Source of the DNA: Falsiroseomonas algicola
Lineage (GTDB): Bacteria; Pseudomonadota; Alphaproteobacteria; Acetobacterales; Acetobacteraceae
Assembly: GCF_011040385.1 (NCBI RefSeq)
Contig: NZ_JAAIKB010000002.1
Location: forward strand, 372,001-436,000
DNA length: 64,000 nucleotides
Reading direction: 5' to 3'
Shown here: positions 18,712-27,634 of the stretch, in pieces
How the letters are laid out: the number at the start of each line of letters is the position of its first letter
How positions within the stretch are numbered: position 1 is the first letter of the stretch
Notes under the pieces: model-generated
Seen by the model: only the letters and a program-made list of their open reading frames with translations
Database searches by the model: none
What the model was told of the DNA's origin: nothing
Program-made: the position numbers and the translations under genes

Positions 18712-19520
18712 CGGATGCCGGCCCGCATGAAGGACTGCACGAATTGCCGCTGGAACATCAGGAAGCCCAGCAGCAAGGGCGCGGAGGTCATCAGCGTGGC
18801 AGCCGAGATGATGGCCCAGTCGATCCCCTGGTCGGTGGAGGCGAAGACCGAGAGCCCGACCGTCAGCGGCCGCGTCTCCACCGTGTTGGTGATGACCAGC
18901 GGCCAGAGGAAGTTGTTCCAGTGGTAGCTGACGGATGTCAGGCCGTAGGCCAGGTAGGTCGGCTTCGCCAGCGGCACGTAGACCCGCAGCAGGATCGCCA
19001 TCGTCCCGCAGCCCTCGACGCGTGCCGCCTCCTCCAGTTCGCGCGGGATCTGTTTGAAGGTCTGCCGCAACAGGAAGATGCCGAAGGCGGAGGCCATGTA
19101 GGGCAGGCCGATCGCGAGGATGGTGTCCACAAGCCCCAGCGCCCGCATGCTGCGGTAGTTCTCCACCAGCAGCACGTCCGGCATGATCATCAGCTGCAGG
19201 AGCACGAGCCCGAACAGCAGCCCGCTGCCGCGGAATTCGCTGCGCGCGAAGACGAAGGCCGCGAGCGTGCAGAGCACGAACTGCGCCACCAGCACCATCG
19301 TCACAAGGATGAATGTGTTCAGGAAGTATCGCGCGAAGGGCGCCGCATCCCAGGCGGCGGCGAAGTTCTCCAGCGTCAGTGGCGCGAACAGCTCGAACCG
19401 CGTCGAATAGCCCTGCGGATGGATCGCGGCCCACACCGCGTAGAGCAGTGGCGCCACCCAGACCAGGCCGAGCAGCCAGGCTGCCGCATGCTCGACGATG
19501 CTGCCGATCCGGCCGCTCAC
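18708..19520 (-). CDS. CUT1-family ABC transporter permease (MalG/UgpE type)
   Basis: A 270-residue inner-membrane permease with six predicted membrane helices. The EAA loop for ATPase contact is ELEEAARVEGCGTMAILLRVYVPLAKP (about 165-190), and the C-terminus LLLGFLMFQRQFVQSFMRAGIR is typical of the MalG/UgpE branch. It pairs with the permease encoded at 19517-20392, whose stop it overlaps by 4 nt. The substrate is unknown; CUT1 systems carry sugars, glycerol phosphate or related polyols. Here the downstream genes are for methylamine-type metabolism, so an amine-bearing substrate should be considered. Confidence 0.9.
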   Translation of the reverse strand: MSGRIGSIVEHAAAWLLGLVWVAPLLYAVWAAIHPQGYSTRFELFAPLTLENFAAAWDAAPFARYFLNTFILVTMVLVAQFVLCTLAAFVFARSEFRGSGLLFGLVLLQLMIMPDVLLVENYRSMRALGLVDTILAIGLPYMASAFGIFLLRQTFKQIPRELEEAARVEGCGTMAILLRVYVPLAKPTYLAYGLTSVSYHWNNFLWPLVITNTVETRPLTVGLSVFASTDQGIDWAIISAATLMTSAPLLLGFLMFQRQFVQSFMRAGIR

Positions 19521-20392
19521 CGGTAATGCACTCGCTTCTCACCCAGCGCGAATTGCATCGCCGCCGTCAGCGCCAGCATCACCAGCAGCACAACTGTGAG
19601 CGCGGAGGCCGTGGCGGTGTCCCAGAACCGGAAGCCGAGCTCATAGACATAGGTCAGCAGCAGCGCCGTGGCGTTGTCCGGGCCTCCCTTTGTCATGACG
19701 ATGATGTGGTCCACCAGCCGGAAGCCGTTGATCACGGCATTCACCAGGACGAAGAGCGTGGTCGGCCCCAGCAGCGGCAGCGTCACGCGCCAGAAAATGC
19801 GCGCGCGCGACGCGCCCTCGATTGCCGCGGCCTCGTAGAGATTGGGGGGAATGGCCTGCAGCGCGGCCAGGTAGAAGATCATGAAGAATCCCGCTTCCTT
19901 CCAGACGGCCACGACGATCATCGCGCCCAGCGCGGTTTCCGTCGTGCCGATCCAGTTGGTCGGCCCCCAGCCGAACAGCGCCCGCAGCACCTGGTCGAGC
20001 AGCCCGTAATCCGGCGTGTAGAAGAACAGCCAGAGATTCGCGACCGCGATCATCGGCAGGACGGTCGGGGTGAAGAAGGCGATGCGCAGCGCTGTCCGCC
20101 CATGGATCTTCCCGTTGACCCAGATCGCCATCATCAGCGCGAGCCCGATCGACAGCGGAATGGTCGCCAACGCATAGACCAGGTTGTTGACCAGCGCCTG
20201 CCAGAAGATCGGGTCCTCGGCCAGCGCCAGGTAGTTCTCCGCGCCCACGAAGCGCGCGGGGCGGCTGCCCCGCGGCGTGGAAAACAGTGAATGCCAGATG
20301 GTGGCGATCGCGGGGTAATGCGTGAAGGCCACCAGCAGTAGCAGCGCTGGCGACAGCATCAGCCATGCATGGATCGTTGTCCGGCCCCGCAT
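19517..20392 (-). CDS. CUT1-family ABC transporter permease (MalF/UgpA type)
   Basis: A 291-residue permease with six hydrophobic segments and the EAA loop NLYEAAAIEGASRARIFWRVTLPLLGPT (about 192-220). The conserved opening WLMLSPALLLLVAFTHYPAIATIWHSLF is typical of UgpA/MalF-type subunits. ATG 20392 is preferred to the longer frame because the upstream residues overlap the binding-protein gene and lack membrane character. It lies 10 nt after the binding protein stop and overlaps the second permease. It forms the channel with that protein. Confidence 0.9.
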   Translation of the reverse strand: MRGRTTIHAWLMLSPALLLLVAFTHYPAIATIWHSLFSTPRGSRPARFVGAENYLALAEDPIFWQALVNNLVYALATIPLSIGLALMMAIWVNGKIHGRTALRIAFFTPTVLPMIAVANLWLFFYTPDYGLLDQVLRALFGWGPTNWIGTTETALGAMIVVAVWKEAGFFMIFYLAALQAIPPNLYEAAAIEGASRARIFWRVTLPLLGPTTLFVLVNAVINGFRLVDHIIVMTKGGPDNATALLLTYVYELGFRFWDTATASALTVVLLVMLALTAAMQFALGEKRVHYR

Positions 20393-20402
20393 CGCCAAGC
20401 CC

Positions 20403-21686
20403 TCAGCGATACCGGCGCAGGATGCGTTCGGCCTCCGCCTGCGCATCCGCCATGGCTGGCCCCGCCTGCTTGCGGCCGAGCAGCCCGGCTTGCAGGTTAT
20501 CGTTCAGCGCCTTGGTCACGCGCTGGTTCTCATGGGTGGAGAGCTCCGCCACCGCATGCGGCAGCTGGTCCCGCGCCACGGCGGCGGCGGGGAAATCGGC
20601 CACATAGGCGCGCATCGCCGGTGTCTCGAAGGCGGCGGGCGTGACGGCGACGTAGCCGGTCTCGATCCCCCAATGCGCGGCGCGCTCCGGCGTCGTCAGG
20701 AAGCGCGCGAAGCGCACCGCGCCTTCCCGCTGCGCCGCGTTCGCCGACTTGAAGACATAGAGGTTGCCGCCGCCCGTCGGGCTGCCGAGGCGCCGCCCCG
20801 CCGGCAGCATCCCGACGCCGAAGGGGAAGGGGGCATTGCGACGGACATTCGTTAGGTTGCCCGTGGTCGTCCACATCATTGCCGTCTTGCGCTCGAAGAA
20901 GTCGCGCGGCGTGGTGCCCCATTCGACGATGCCGCCGGGATGCACGCGGTGGCGCTGGGACAGGTCCATCCAGTATTGCAGCGCCTCCGCCACCTTCGGG
21001 TCGTTGAAGAAGGTGCGGTTGCCATCGGCATTCATCAGCCGCACATCGGCCTGCGTGGTCAGGCCCTGGAACAGCCAATACGGGAAGCCGGAGGAGGGGA
21101 TCTGGATGCCCCATTGCGTGACGTTGTCGCCCTGGCGCTTCGTCAGCTTCTGCGCGAACTCCACTTGTTGCGCCCAATTCTGCGGCGGCGTCTCCGGATC
21201 CAGCCCGGCTTCCCGGAAGGCTTCCTTGTTCCAGTAGGTGACGATGGTGGAACGCTGGAAGGGGATGCCCCAGGTCTTGCCGCGGGCGCGGCTGTTTTCC
21301 ATGAAGCCGGGATAGAAGCCGTCCAGCCAGGGCTTCTCCACCCCCGCCATATCCTCCCACGCCAGGATCGCGTCCTCCTCGATCAGCGTGAAGATATCGA
21401 CGGCCAGCAGGCAGGCGAGCTGCGGCGCATCACCGCCCCGCATCGCCGTCAGCGTCTTGGTCAGCGTGTCCTGGTAGGATCCGGCATAGATCGGCTTGAT
21501 GCGGAAGCGCGGATTCTCCCGCGCGAATTCCTCGCAATAGCCGTCGATCAGGCGCGGGATCGGCCCGCCGACGGCGATCGGGTAGTTGAACACGATCTCG
21601 GTCGGCGCCTGGGCGTGGACGGCGGGCGAGGCCAGCAGCGGGCTCGCGGCAAGCGCGCCAAGCGTGGCGCGGCGGGTCATGGTCAT
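20403..21686 (-). CDS. CUT1-family ABC transporter substrate-binding protein (UgpB-like)
   Basis: A 427-residue extracellular binding protein of the SBP_bac_1 family. A signal peptide (MTMTRRATLGALAASPLLASPAVHA) precedes EIVFNYPIAVGGPIPRLIDGYCEEFARENPRFRIKPIYAGSYQDTLTKTLTAM, a typical UgpB-like opening. AAGGAGG lies 6 nt upstream of ATG 21686, which decides between several in-frame starts. It is the second gene of the operon, 22 nt after the ATPase gene. Resemblance to glycerol-3-phosphate binding proteins is visible by pattern, but ligand residues cannot be confirmed by eye. Confidence 0.9.
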   Translation of the reverse strand: MTMTRRATLGALAASPLLASPAVHAQAPTEIVFNYPIAVGGPIPRLIDGYCEEFARENPRFRIKPIYAGSYQDTLTKTLTAMRGGDAPQLACLLAVDIFTLIEEDAILAWEDMAGVEKPWLDGFYPGFMENSRARGKTWGIPFQRSTIVTYWNKEAFREAGLDPETPPQNWAQQVEFAQKLTKRQGDNVTQWGIQIPSSGFPYWLFQGLTTQADVRLMNADGNRTFFNDPKVAEALQYWMDLSQRHRVHPGGIVEWGTTPRDFFERKTAMMWTTTGNLTNVRRNAPFPFGVGMLPAGRRLGSPTGGGNLYVFKSANAAQREGAVRFARFLTTPERAAHWGIETGYVAVTPAAFETPAMRAYVADFPAAAVARDQLPHAVAELSTHENQRVTKALNDNLQAGLLGRKQAGPAMADAQAEAERILRRYR

Positions 21687-21708
21687 GGGCATCCTCCTTC
21701 GTTGTCGG

Positions 21709-22794
21709 TCACGCAGTCCCGGGGTCCGGCAGCCGGAGGCCGCTGGCAGCATCGAACATATGGCGGGCAGGCGGCAGCTTCAGCCGCAGCGGCGCGCCGG
21801 CGGGCAACGCATGGTGGCCCGGGACGCGAAGCTGCATGACCTCCGCCCCATCGCCCACCGCCACGGCCAGCACCGTCTCCGCGCCCAGGAACTCCGCGGC
21901 CTGCACCCGCGCGGGCAGCCCCGGCCCATCGGTCGGCGTCACTTCTTCCGGCCGCAGCCCCAGCACCTGGCCGGCGGTGCTGGCCGGCGCCACGGCGATG
22001 CCGGGCGCGCCTGCCACCTCCGCGCCATGCTCCCCAGGCACCAGGCGCAGCAGGGACATGGGCGGCGTGCCGATGAAGGAGGCCGCGAAAACGCTGGCCG
22101 GCCGCGCATACAATTCCGCCGGCGTCGCGTCCTGCTCTACCCGGCCGTCGCGCATCAGCACCACCTGGTCGGCCATGCTCATCGCCTCCGCCTGGTCATG
22201 CGTCACATAGACCATGGTGATCCCGAGTCGCTGCTGCAGCGCCCGGATCTCCCGACGCATCTCCGCCCGCAGCTTGGCATCGAGGTTCGACAGCGGCTCA
22301 TCCATCAGGCAGATCGGCGCCTCTGCCACCACCGCGCGTGCCAGCGCCACGCGCTGCTGCTGGCCGCCCGACAACTGGCTCGGTCGTCGCCCCAGAAGCT
22401 TGGTCAGGCCCAGCATCTCCGCCGCCGCCGCCAATCGCGCCTGGCGTTCCGCCGCCGCGACGTGGCGCGCCCGCAGCCCGAAGACGATGTTCTCCGCCAC
22501 CGACAGGTGCGGAAACAGCGCGTAGGACTGGAACACCATGGCGATGCCGCGCGCCGCCGGCGGCAGGCCCGTCACGTCCCGCCCTTCAAGCAGCAGACGG
22601 CCGCTTGTCGGTGCCTCCAGCCCCGCAACCACGCGCAGCAGCGTGGACTTGCCGCAGCCCGAGGGGCCCAGCAGCACCAGGAAGGTGCCTGGCCGCGCGG
22701 CGATGCTGATGCCGGCCAGCGCCTGCGTATCGCCGAAGGATTTGGTGATGCCGTCGAGGCGGATGTCGCCACGAAGTCCTTGCGGGAGAGACAT
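21709..22794 (-). CDS. CUT1-family ABC transporter ATP-binding protein (UgpC/MalK type)
   Basis: A 361-residue ATPase. Walker A is GPSGCGKST (about 44-52), the signature LSGGQQQR and Walker B ICLMDEPLSNLD follow, and a C-terminal TOBE/OB regulatory domain begins near 240 (VLGLRPEEV). This domain layout is typical of UgpC/MalK. ATG 22794 gives the standard N-terminus; the longer frame has no homology. It is the first gene of the importer operon and is divergent from the second ABC system at 22977, with 182 nt between them and no clear promoter by eye. Confidence 0.92.
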   Translation of the reverse strand: MSLPQGLRGDIRLDGITKSFGDTQALAGISIAARPGTFLVLLGPSGCGKSTLLRVVAGLEAPTSGRLLLEGRDVTGLPPAARGIAMVFQSYALFPHLSVAENIVFGLRARHVAAAERQARLAAAAEMLGLTKLLGRRPSQLSGGQQQRVALARAVVAEAPICLMDEPLSNLDAKLRAEMRREIRALQQRLGITMVYVTHDQAEAMSMADQVVLMRDGRVEQDATPAELYARPASVFAASFIGTPPMSLLRLVPGEHGAEVAGAPGIAVAPASTAGQVLGLRPEEVTPTDGPGLPARVQAAEFLGAETVLAVAVGDGAEVMQLRVPGHHALPAGAPLRLKLPPARHMFDAASGLRLPDPGTA

Positions 22795-22976
22795 TGCGGG
22801 CGTCAGCGTTGCGATCCATGATTGATGACCGACGCGAAGATACGGGACTTCCGCGCCGGTGCGCCAGGGGACCGCGGGCAGCTTGTCACGCGGTGTCACC
22901 GATATGTCTCGGACGCGGTACTTCCGTGGCTCGAGGGCGGTGATCTAAACGACCGGCGTGAGGAAGGGGGCGAGCG

Positions 22977-24026
22977 TTGGGCACGAGCGTCGAGGTCGAC
23001 GATCTCTCGGTATCCTTTGGCCGGACATCGGTGCTCCACGGCATCTCGCTGTCCGTGGCGGCCGGGGAATTCGTCGCCCTGCTCGGCCCCTCGGGCTGCG
23101 GCAAGACGACGCTGCTCCGCGCGATCGCCGGCTTCGTCCCACCCAGCGCTGGCCGCATCCGGGCCGGCGGGCAGGACATCACCAGGGCGCCGCCGGAGAA
23201 ACGTGGCGCCGCGATGGTCTTCCAGTCCTACGCGCTCTGGCCGCACATGACCGTCGCCAAAACCATCGGGTATGGCCTGAAGCTCCGCGGATGGAACAGC
23301 GGGCGCATCGACGCGAAGGTGGAGGAGATGCTTCGTCTCCTGCGCCTCGAAGGCCTCGGCGCGCGCCTTCCGGCACAGCTCTCCGGCGGCCAGCGTCAGC
23401 GCGTGGCGCTTGGCCGGGCGTTGGCCGTCGATCCCGCGATTCTGCTGCTGGACGAGCCGATGTCGAACCTCGATGCCCGGGTACGGGAAGGCGTTCGCCA
23501 CGAACTCCGCGCGCTCCAGCAATCCCTCGGCATCACCGCCATCCATGTGACGCATGACCGGGAGGAAGCGATGATCATGGCCGATCGGATCGTCATCCTC
23601 CAGGAAGGCCGTATCGCCCAGGCGGGCACGCCGGAGGATCTCTGGGCGCGGCCAGCGAGCGCCTATGTCGCGGATTTCCTTGGCGCCACCAACCGACTGC
23701 CGGTCCGCATCCAGGGCAGCCAGGCCGAGGCCTCGCCCGGGGAGGCGCCGCTGGACCTCGCCGCTGACCGTTCGCCGCCACCTGGTCCCGCCACCGTCCA
23801 TTTCCGGCCGGAGGAAGCGCGCATCCTCGCCGCCGGCGAACCGCTCGATGGCTTGGTCTTCCGCGGCACCGTCGCGCTCTCCGCCTATCCCGGCGGCCGT
23901 TGGCGCGCCTCCATCCGCGTCGGCCGCGACGACGTGCTGGTCGATGTGCCGGACCGGCTGCCGGAAGGCGCCGCGGTGCGGCTCGGCATTCCCTCTCCCG
24001 CGGCGCATGTCTTCGCCGCCCCCTGA
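22977..24026 (+). CDS. ABC transporter ATP-binding protein (PotA/FbpC type)
   Basis: A 349-residue ATPase with Walker A GPSGCGKTT (about 39-47), signature LSGGQRQR, Walker B ILLLDEPMSNLD and a C-terminal TOBE domain (about 265-349, VHFRPEEARILAAGEPL). The start codon is TTG at 22977, preceded by AGGAAGGGGG; no ATG gives the family N-terminus. It heads an operon with a binding protein, two permeases and a phosphoesterase. Family neighbours import polyamines, iron, phosphonates or sulfate-like anions, so the substrate stays open. Divergent from the CUT1 operon. Confidence 0.92.
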   Translation: MGTSVEVDDLSVSFGRTSVLHGISLSVAAGEFVALLGPSGCGKTTLLRAIAGFVPPSAGRIRAGGQDITRAPPEKRGAAMVFQSYALWPHMTVAKTIGYGLKLRGWNSGRIDAKVEEMLRLLRLEGLGARLPAQLSGGQRQRVALGRALAVDPAILLLDEPMSNLDARVREGVRHELRALQQSLGITAIHVTHDREEAMIMADRIVILQEGRIAQAGTPEDLWARPASAYVADFLGATNRLPVRIQGSQAEASPGEAPLDLAADRSPPPGPATVHFRPEEARILAAGEPLDGLVFRGTVALSAYPGGRWRASIRVGRDDVLVDVPDRLPEGAAVRLGIPSPAAHVFAAP

Positions 24027-24053
24027 ACGAGCAAGCCAAGAGGAAGCAAGCCC

Positions 24054-25196
24054 ATGGACCGCAGGACATTCCTGGCCGCGACGGCGGCCCTGGCCGCCAC
24101 GCCCGCCCTGGCGCAGCAGCGCGTCACGCTGAACGTGCTGACCGCCGGCGACCAGAACATGGTCGACTACATCACCGACTATCTTGGCCCGATGTTCCAG
24201 CGCCAGAACCCGGGCGTGACCGTCCGCTCGCTCGGCACCGGGCCGGGCGATGCCGGCAGCCAGCGCATCTGGGAAAGGCTGGAGGCGCAGCGCCGCGCCA
24301 ATACCAACAGCGTCGATGTCGACGTCGCCGTCGTGCACCAGACCATGGCCGGCCGCATGGTGGCGGAGGGCCTGCTCGCCCGCTACCGCGACCAGGCCGC
24401 GACGGGGCAGCTGGCCACCAGTGACGTCACGCGCAACGCGCTCGGCCAGAATGTCGATGGCTTCGTGCTGCCGATGTTCAACAGCCAGATCGCGCTGGCC
24501 TACAACCCCGCCCGCGTTGCCAACCCGCCCCGCAGCTTCGCGGAGTTGGAGAACTGGGTGAAGCAGAACCCCCGCCGCTTCGGCTACAATGGCATCCGCG
24601 GTGGCATGTCCGGCGTCGGCTTCGTCTTCGGCTGGGCCTACGCCTTCGGCCCCGACCAGAAGCGCCTGATCGAGGGCCCCTTCGATGCGGAAGCCGTCAG
24701 CGCGCTGACCCCCGCGTTCCAGCGCCTGCGCGAATTCAACCGCAACGTCGTCATCACCCCCGGCAATGCCGGCACGCTGGATGCGATGAACCGCGGCGAG
24801 ATCGACATGGGCCCGGTCTGGATGGACATGTTCTACAGCTGGCAGGCGGAAGGCCGCCTCAACCCCGCCTATCGCCTCGTGCTGCCGGAATCGGGCATGC
24901 CCGGCCAGCCCATGTACTACGTCATTCCCGCCCGCGCCGCGAACAGCGACGTGGCGCGACGGTTTATCGAACTGGCCACCAGCCCGCCCGTGCAGGCCGA
25001 GGGCATCGTCCGCCGCTTCAACTGGCTGCCCGGCATCGATGCGCAGCATGTCCGCCAGCACCTGGACCAGCAGACCTGGGACCGCCTGTTCCGCGACGTC
25101 GGGCCGGACCAGCTGGCGCGCGGCGCGCGACCGATGCCGCAGGCGGATTTCATGCGCGCGCTGCAGGAAGCCTATGAACGTGTCGTCCTGAACTGA
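24054..25196 (+). CDS. ABC transporter substrate-binding protein (PotD/FbpA-like)
   Basis: A 380-residue binding protein with a Tat- or Sec-like signal (MDRRTFLAATAALAATPALA). The mature part VTLNVLTAGDQNMVDYITDYLGPMFQRQNPGV belongs to the SBP_bac_1/8-type clan. The lobes contain DVDVAVVHQTMAGRM and GEIDMGPVWMDMFYSWQAEG. AGGAAGC precedes ATG 24054. It sits between the ATPase and the first permease (4 nt before the latter). The link to a phosphoesterase gene downstream makes a phosphate ester or phosphonate a candidate ligand; polyamines are the other obvious option. Confidence 0.88.
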   Translation: MDRRTFLAATAALAATPALAQQRVTLNVLTAGDQNMVDYITDYLGPMFQRQNPGVTVRSLGTGPGDAGSQRIWERLEAQRRANTNSVDVDVAVVHQTMAGRMVAEGLLARYRDQAATGQLATSDVTRNALGQNVDGFVLPMFNSQIALAYNPARVANPPRSFAELENWVKQNPRRFGYNGIRGGMSGVGFVFGWAYAFGPDQKRLIEGPFDAEAVSALTPAFQRLREFNRNVVITPGNAGTLDAMNRGEIDMGPVWMDMFYSWQAEGRLNPAYRLVLPESGMPGQPMYYVIPARAANSDVARRFIELATSPPVQAEGIVRRFNWLPGIDAQHVRQHLDQQTWDRLFRDVGPDQLARGARPMPQADFMRALQEAYERVVLN

Positions 25197-25200
25197 CGCG

Positions 25201-26013
25201 GTGCTGCCCTATCTCCTTCTCGCGCCGGCGCTTTTCGTCGTCGGCGCCTTCTTCCTGGTGCCGCTGGCCTTCTCGGTCGGCGGCGCCTTCGAAGGTCCGC
25301 AGGGCCCGACGCTGGCGAACCTCGCCAATGCGGCGTCGCTCTACCGCATGGACCTGCTCTTCACCCTGCTGATCGTGGTGGCTTCCACCGCGCTGACGGG
25401 GCTTGGTGCCGTCGCGATCGGGGGCTACCTGACGCTCGGCCGCTCGAAGCTCGCGCTGCGCCTGCTGGGGGCGATGTATCGCTGGCCGCTCTTCATCCCC
25501 TTCATCGTGGCGGCGCAGGCCATGCGCGGCTTCATCGGCCAGAACGGCCTGATGAACAACACGCTGGTCTGGATCGGCCTGATGCCGCAGGAATGGGCGC
25601 AGAGCTTCCTCGACTGGCGCGGCATCGTCATCACCTTTGTCTGGAAGCAGCTTCCCTTCGCGACGCTGCTGGTCGCGGGCGCCATGGCGGCGCTGGACCG
25701 GTCGGGGATTGAGGCCGCGCAGAACCTCGGCGCCAACCGTCTTCGCATCCTGATCGGCATCGTCATCCCGCAGGTCGCGCGGAACATCATGGTGGCACTC
25801 GTGCTGTCCTTCGTCACCATGATGTCCGTGCTCTCCGTGCCCATGATGATCAGCGGCCAGAGCCCGACCATGCTGACCGTCGCCATGGCCTGGCGCATCA
25901 ACTCCTTCGGGGACTACGGCACGGCCAATGCCCTCGGCCTCGTCTCCTGCGTCATGACCGGGCTGGTCGCCTGGGTCTGGCTGCGCCAGGCGGCGGCGGA
26001 GCGGGCGCGATGA
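25201..26013 (+). CDS. ABC transporter permease (PotB-like)
   Basis: A 270-residue permease with six hydrophobic segments and an EAA-type loop GIEAAQNLGANRLRILIGIVIPQVARN (about 169-196). It starts with GTG 25201 only 4 nt after the binding-protein stop and overlaps the next permease by 4 nt, so all are coupled. The N-terminus begins directly in the first membrane segment (MLPYLLLAPALFVVGAFFLV), which is short but normal. It forms the channel with the protein encoded at 26010. Confidence 0.9.
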   Translation: MLPYLLLAPALFVVGAFFLVPLAFSVGGAFEGPQGPTLANLANAASLYRMDLLFTLLIVVASTALTGLGAVAIGGYLTLGRSKLALRLLGAMYRWPLFIPFIVAAQAMRGFIGQNGLMNNTLVWIGLMPQEWAQSFLDWRGIVITFVWKQLPFATLLVAGAMAALDRSGIEAAQNLGANRLRILIGIVIPQVARNIMVALVLSFVTMMSVLSVPMMISGQSPTMLTVAMAWRINSFGDYGTANALGLVSCVMTGLVAWVWLRQAAAERAR

Positions 26014-26819
26014 GCCGATCGGTGATGTGGTGGCTGCCGCGCGGCCTCCTGCTCGGCCTCTTCGCCTTCTTCATCTTCGGGCCGCTGGTCAATCTGGTCC
26101 TGTGGTCGGTTGCCGAATCCTGGTTCTGGCCCAACCGGCTGCCGAGCCAGTACGGCTTCCGCTTCTGGGAACGCGTCTTCCGGCCGGAAGGCCAGGCGAT
26201 GGAAAGCCTCTGGCTCTCCATCTGGATCGCGTCGCTGACGACGCTGCTCTGCCTCGCCGTCTCCGTCCCCGCAGCCTGGGCGCTGGCCAAGGCCAATCTC
26301 CGCTGGCGGGCCGCGATCCTCATGCTGTTCCTGCTGCCCCAGGCCTTCCCGAATCTGCCCGTCTACATCAACATCGCGCGCATCTTCTTCACCTTCGACC
26401 TGAACGGCACGGTCATCGGCGTGGTGCTCGTCCATGCCGCGCATGGCCTAGTGTATTCCATCTGGATCGCGACCGCCGCCTTTGCCGCAGTGGATGATGA
26501 TCTGGAACTCGCCGCGCGCAACATCGGCGCCAGCGCGCTGACGGCGTTCCGCACCGTCACCCTGCCGCTCGCCGCCCCCGGCATCGCCGCCAGCGCCGTC
26601 TTCGTCTTCCTCGAATCGCTCGACGAATTCACCGCCAGCTACTTCGTCGGCGCGCCGGAAGTCCGCACCCTGCCGCTGCTGCTGTTCAGCGCCGCGGCGG
26701 GCGGCAACATGCAGGTGGCCGCCATCACTGCGCTGATCCTGCTGGTGCCGAGCGTGCTCTTCATGCTCATCGTCGAACGCTTCCTCCGCGCCGAAGTCCT
26801 GGCCAAGGTCGGCAAATAG
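26010..26819 (+). CDS. ABC transporter permease (PotC-like)
   Basis: A 269-residue permease with six hydrophobic segments and the EAA loop DDLELAARNIGASALTAFRTVTLPLAAPGI (about 160-190). The phrase FLESLDEFTASYFVGAPEVRTLPLLLFS is typical of the PotC branch (spermidine, phosphonate or iron systems). ATG overlaps the previous permease (ATGA). The phosphoesterase gene starts 8 nt after its stop, which places that enzyme in the same transcript. Confidence 0.9.
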   Translation: MSRSVMWWLPRGLLLGLFAFFIFGPLVNLVLWSVAESWFWPNRLPSQYGFRFWERVFRPEGQAMESLWLSIWIASLTTLLCLAVSVPAAWALAKANLRWRAAILMLFLLPQAFPNLPVYINIARIFFTFDLNGTVIGVVLVHAAHGLVYSIWIATAAFAAVDDDLELAARNIGASALTAFRTVTLPLAAPGIAASAVFVFLESLDEFTASYFVGAPEVRTLPLLLFSAAAGGNMQVAAITALILLVPSVLFMLIVERFLRAEVLAKVGK

Positions 26820-26827
26820 GTCACGCC

Positions 26828-27634
26828 ATGCTCACCATCCTGCAGATCAGCGATACCCATCTCTCCCCCCGCAACGGCCTCTTCCTCGACAATGTCGCGA
26901 CGCTGCGCCGCATCGCGGAAGATCGGCGCCCCGACCTCACCGTGTTCAGCGGCGACCTGTCGCTGGATGGCGCGGACCGGGAGGATGACCTGGCCTTCGC
27001 GGCGAAGCTGCTGCGCGCCTTCCCGGGCCCGCACCTCTTCATCCCCGGCAACCACGACACCGGCAGCCACCCGGTCGGCATGCCGCACCAGCCCGTCAAT
27101 GCCGAACGCCTGGCCCGCTACCGCCGCTTTTTCGGCGATGGTTTCGGCGCGGTGGACCTGCCGGGCTGGCGGGCCATCGGCCTGAACACGGAAATCATGG
27201 CGACCGGCGTGGAGGAGGAAGCGCAGGCCGCCTTCATCGCCGCCAGCGCCGCGACGATCGGCGACCGTCGCCTCGCGCTCTTCCTGCACAAGCCCGTCTT
27301 CGTCACCACGCCGGACGATCCCGCCATCGATGTCTGGTCGGTGCCGCCGGCCTCACGCCCCGGCCTGGCGCCGCTGCTCGGCCACCCCGCGCTGCGCCTC
27401 GTCGCCTCCGGCCACCTCCACATGTTCCGGCAGGAAGCCGAGGGCGCCGTCAGCCGCATCTGGTGCCCCGCCGCCTCCTTCGTCATGACGCCGGACCAGC
27501 AGGACAACCTCCAGGGCCTGCGGCGCTGCGGCGCGCTGCTGCACCACCTGGCGGAGGATGGCGTGACGACGGAGATGCTGGACCTGCCCGATACCTGGGC
27601 CGCCGACGTCAAGCACCTGACCTATCCCGGCTGA
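26828..27634 (+). CDS. Calcineurin-like metallophosphoesterase (CpdA/GpdQ type)
   Basis: A 268-residue binuclear-metal phosphoesterase. All five motifs are visible: Asp9-x-His11 (SDTHLS), Asp43 (SGDLSLDG), Asn75-His76 (PGNHDTG), a His in LFLHKPVF (near 155) and GHLHMF (near 198). The set matches class III cyclic nucleotide phosphodiesterases and glycerophosphodiesterases. Because the gene is the last of an ABC-import operon, hydrolysis of an imported phosphodiester is more likely than cAMP signalling. There is no signal peptide, so it acts in the cytoplasm. Its 3' end overlaps the convergent phosphopantetheinyl transferase gene by 13 nt. Confidence 0.9.
   Translation: MLTILQISDTHLSPRNGLFLDNVATLRRIAEDRRPDLTVFSGDLSLDGADREDDLAFAAKLLRAFPGPHLFIPGNHDTGSHPVGMPHQPVNAERLARYRRFFGDGFGAVDLPGWRAIGLNTEIMATGVEEEAQAAFIAASAATIGDRRLALFLHKPVFVTTPDDPAIDVWSVPPASRPGLAPLLGHPALRLVASGHLHMFRQEAEGAVSRIWCPAASFVMTPDQQDNLQGLRRCGALLHHLAEDGVTTEMLDLPDTWAADVKHLTYPG

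Noticed and set aside
22795-22976. Promoter pair in the divergent ABC-transporter gap
   Set aside because: No -35/-10 combination or inverted repeat there was good enough to report.
22896-25061. 721-residue minus-strand open frame
   Set aside because: Antisense to the PotA-like and binding-protein genes; composition (His/Arg/Gly-rich) is that of a GC-rich shadow frame.
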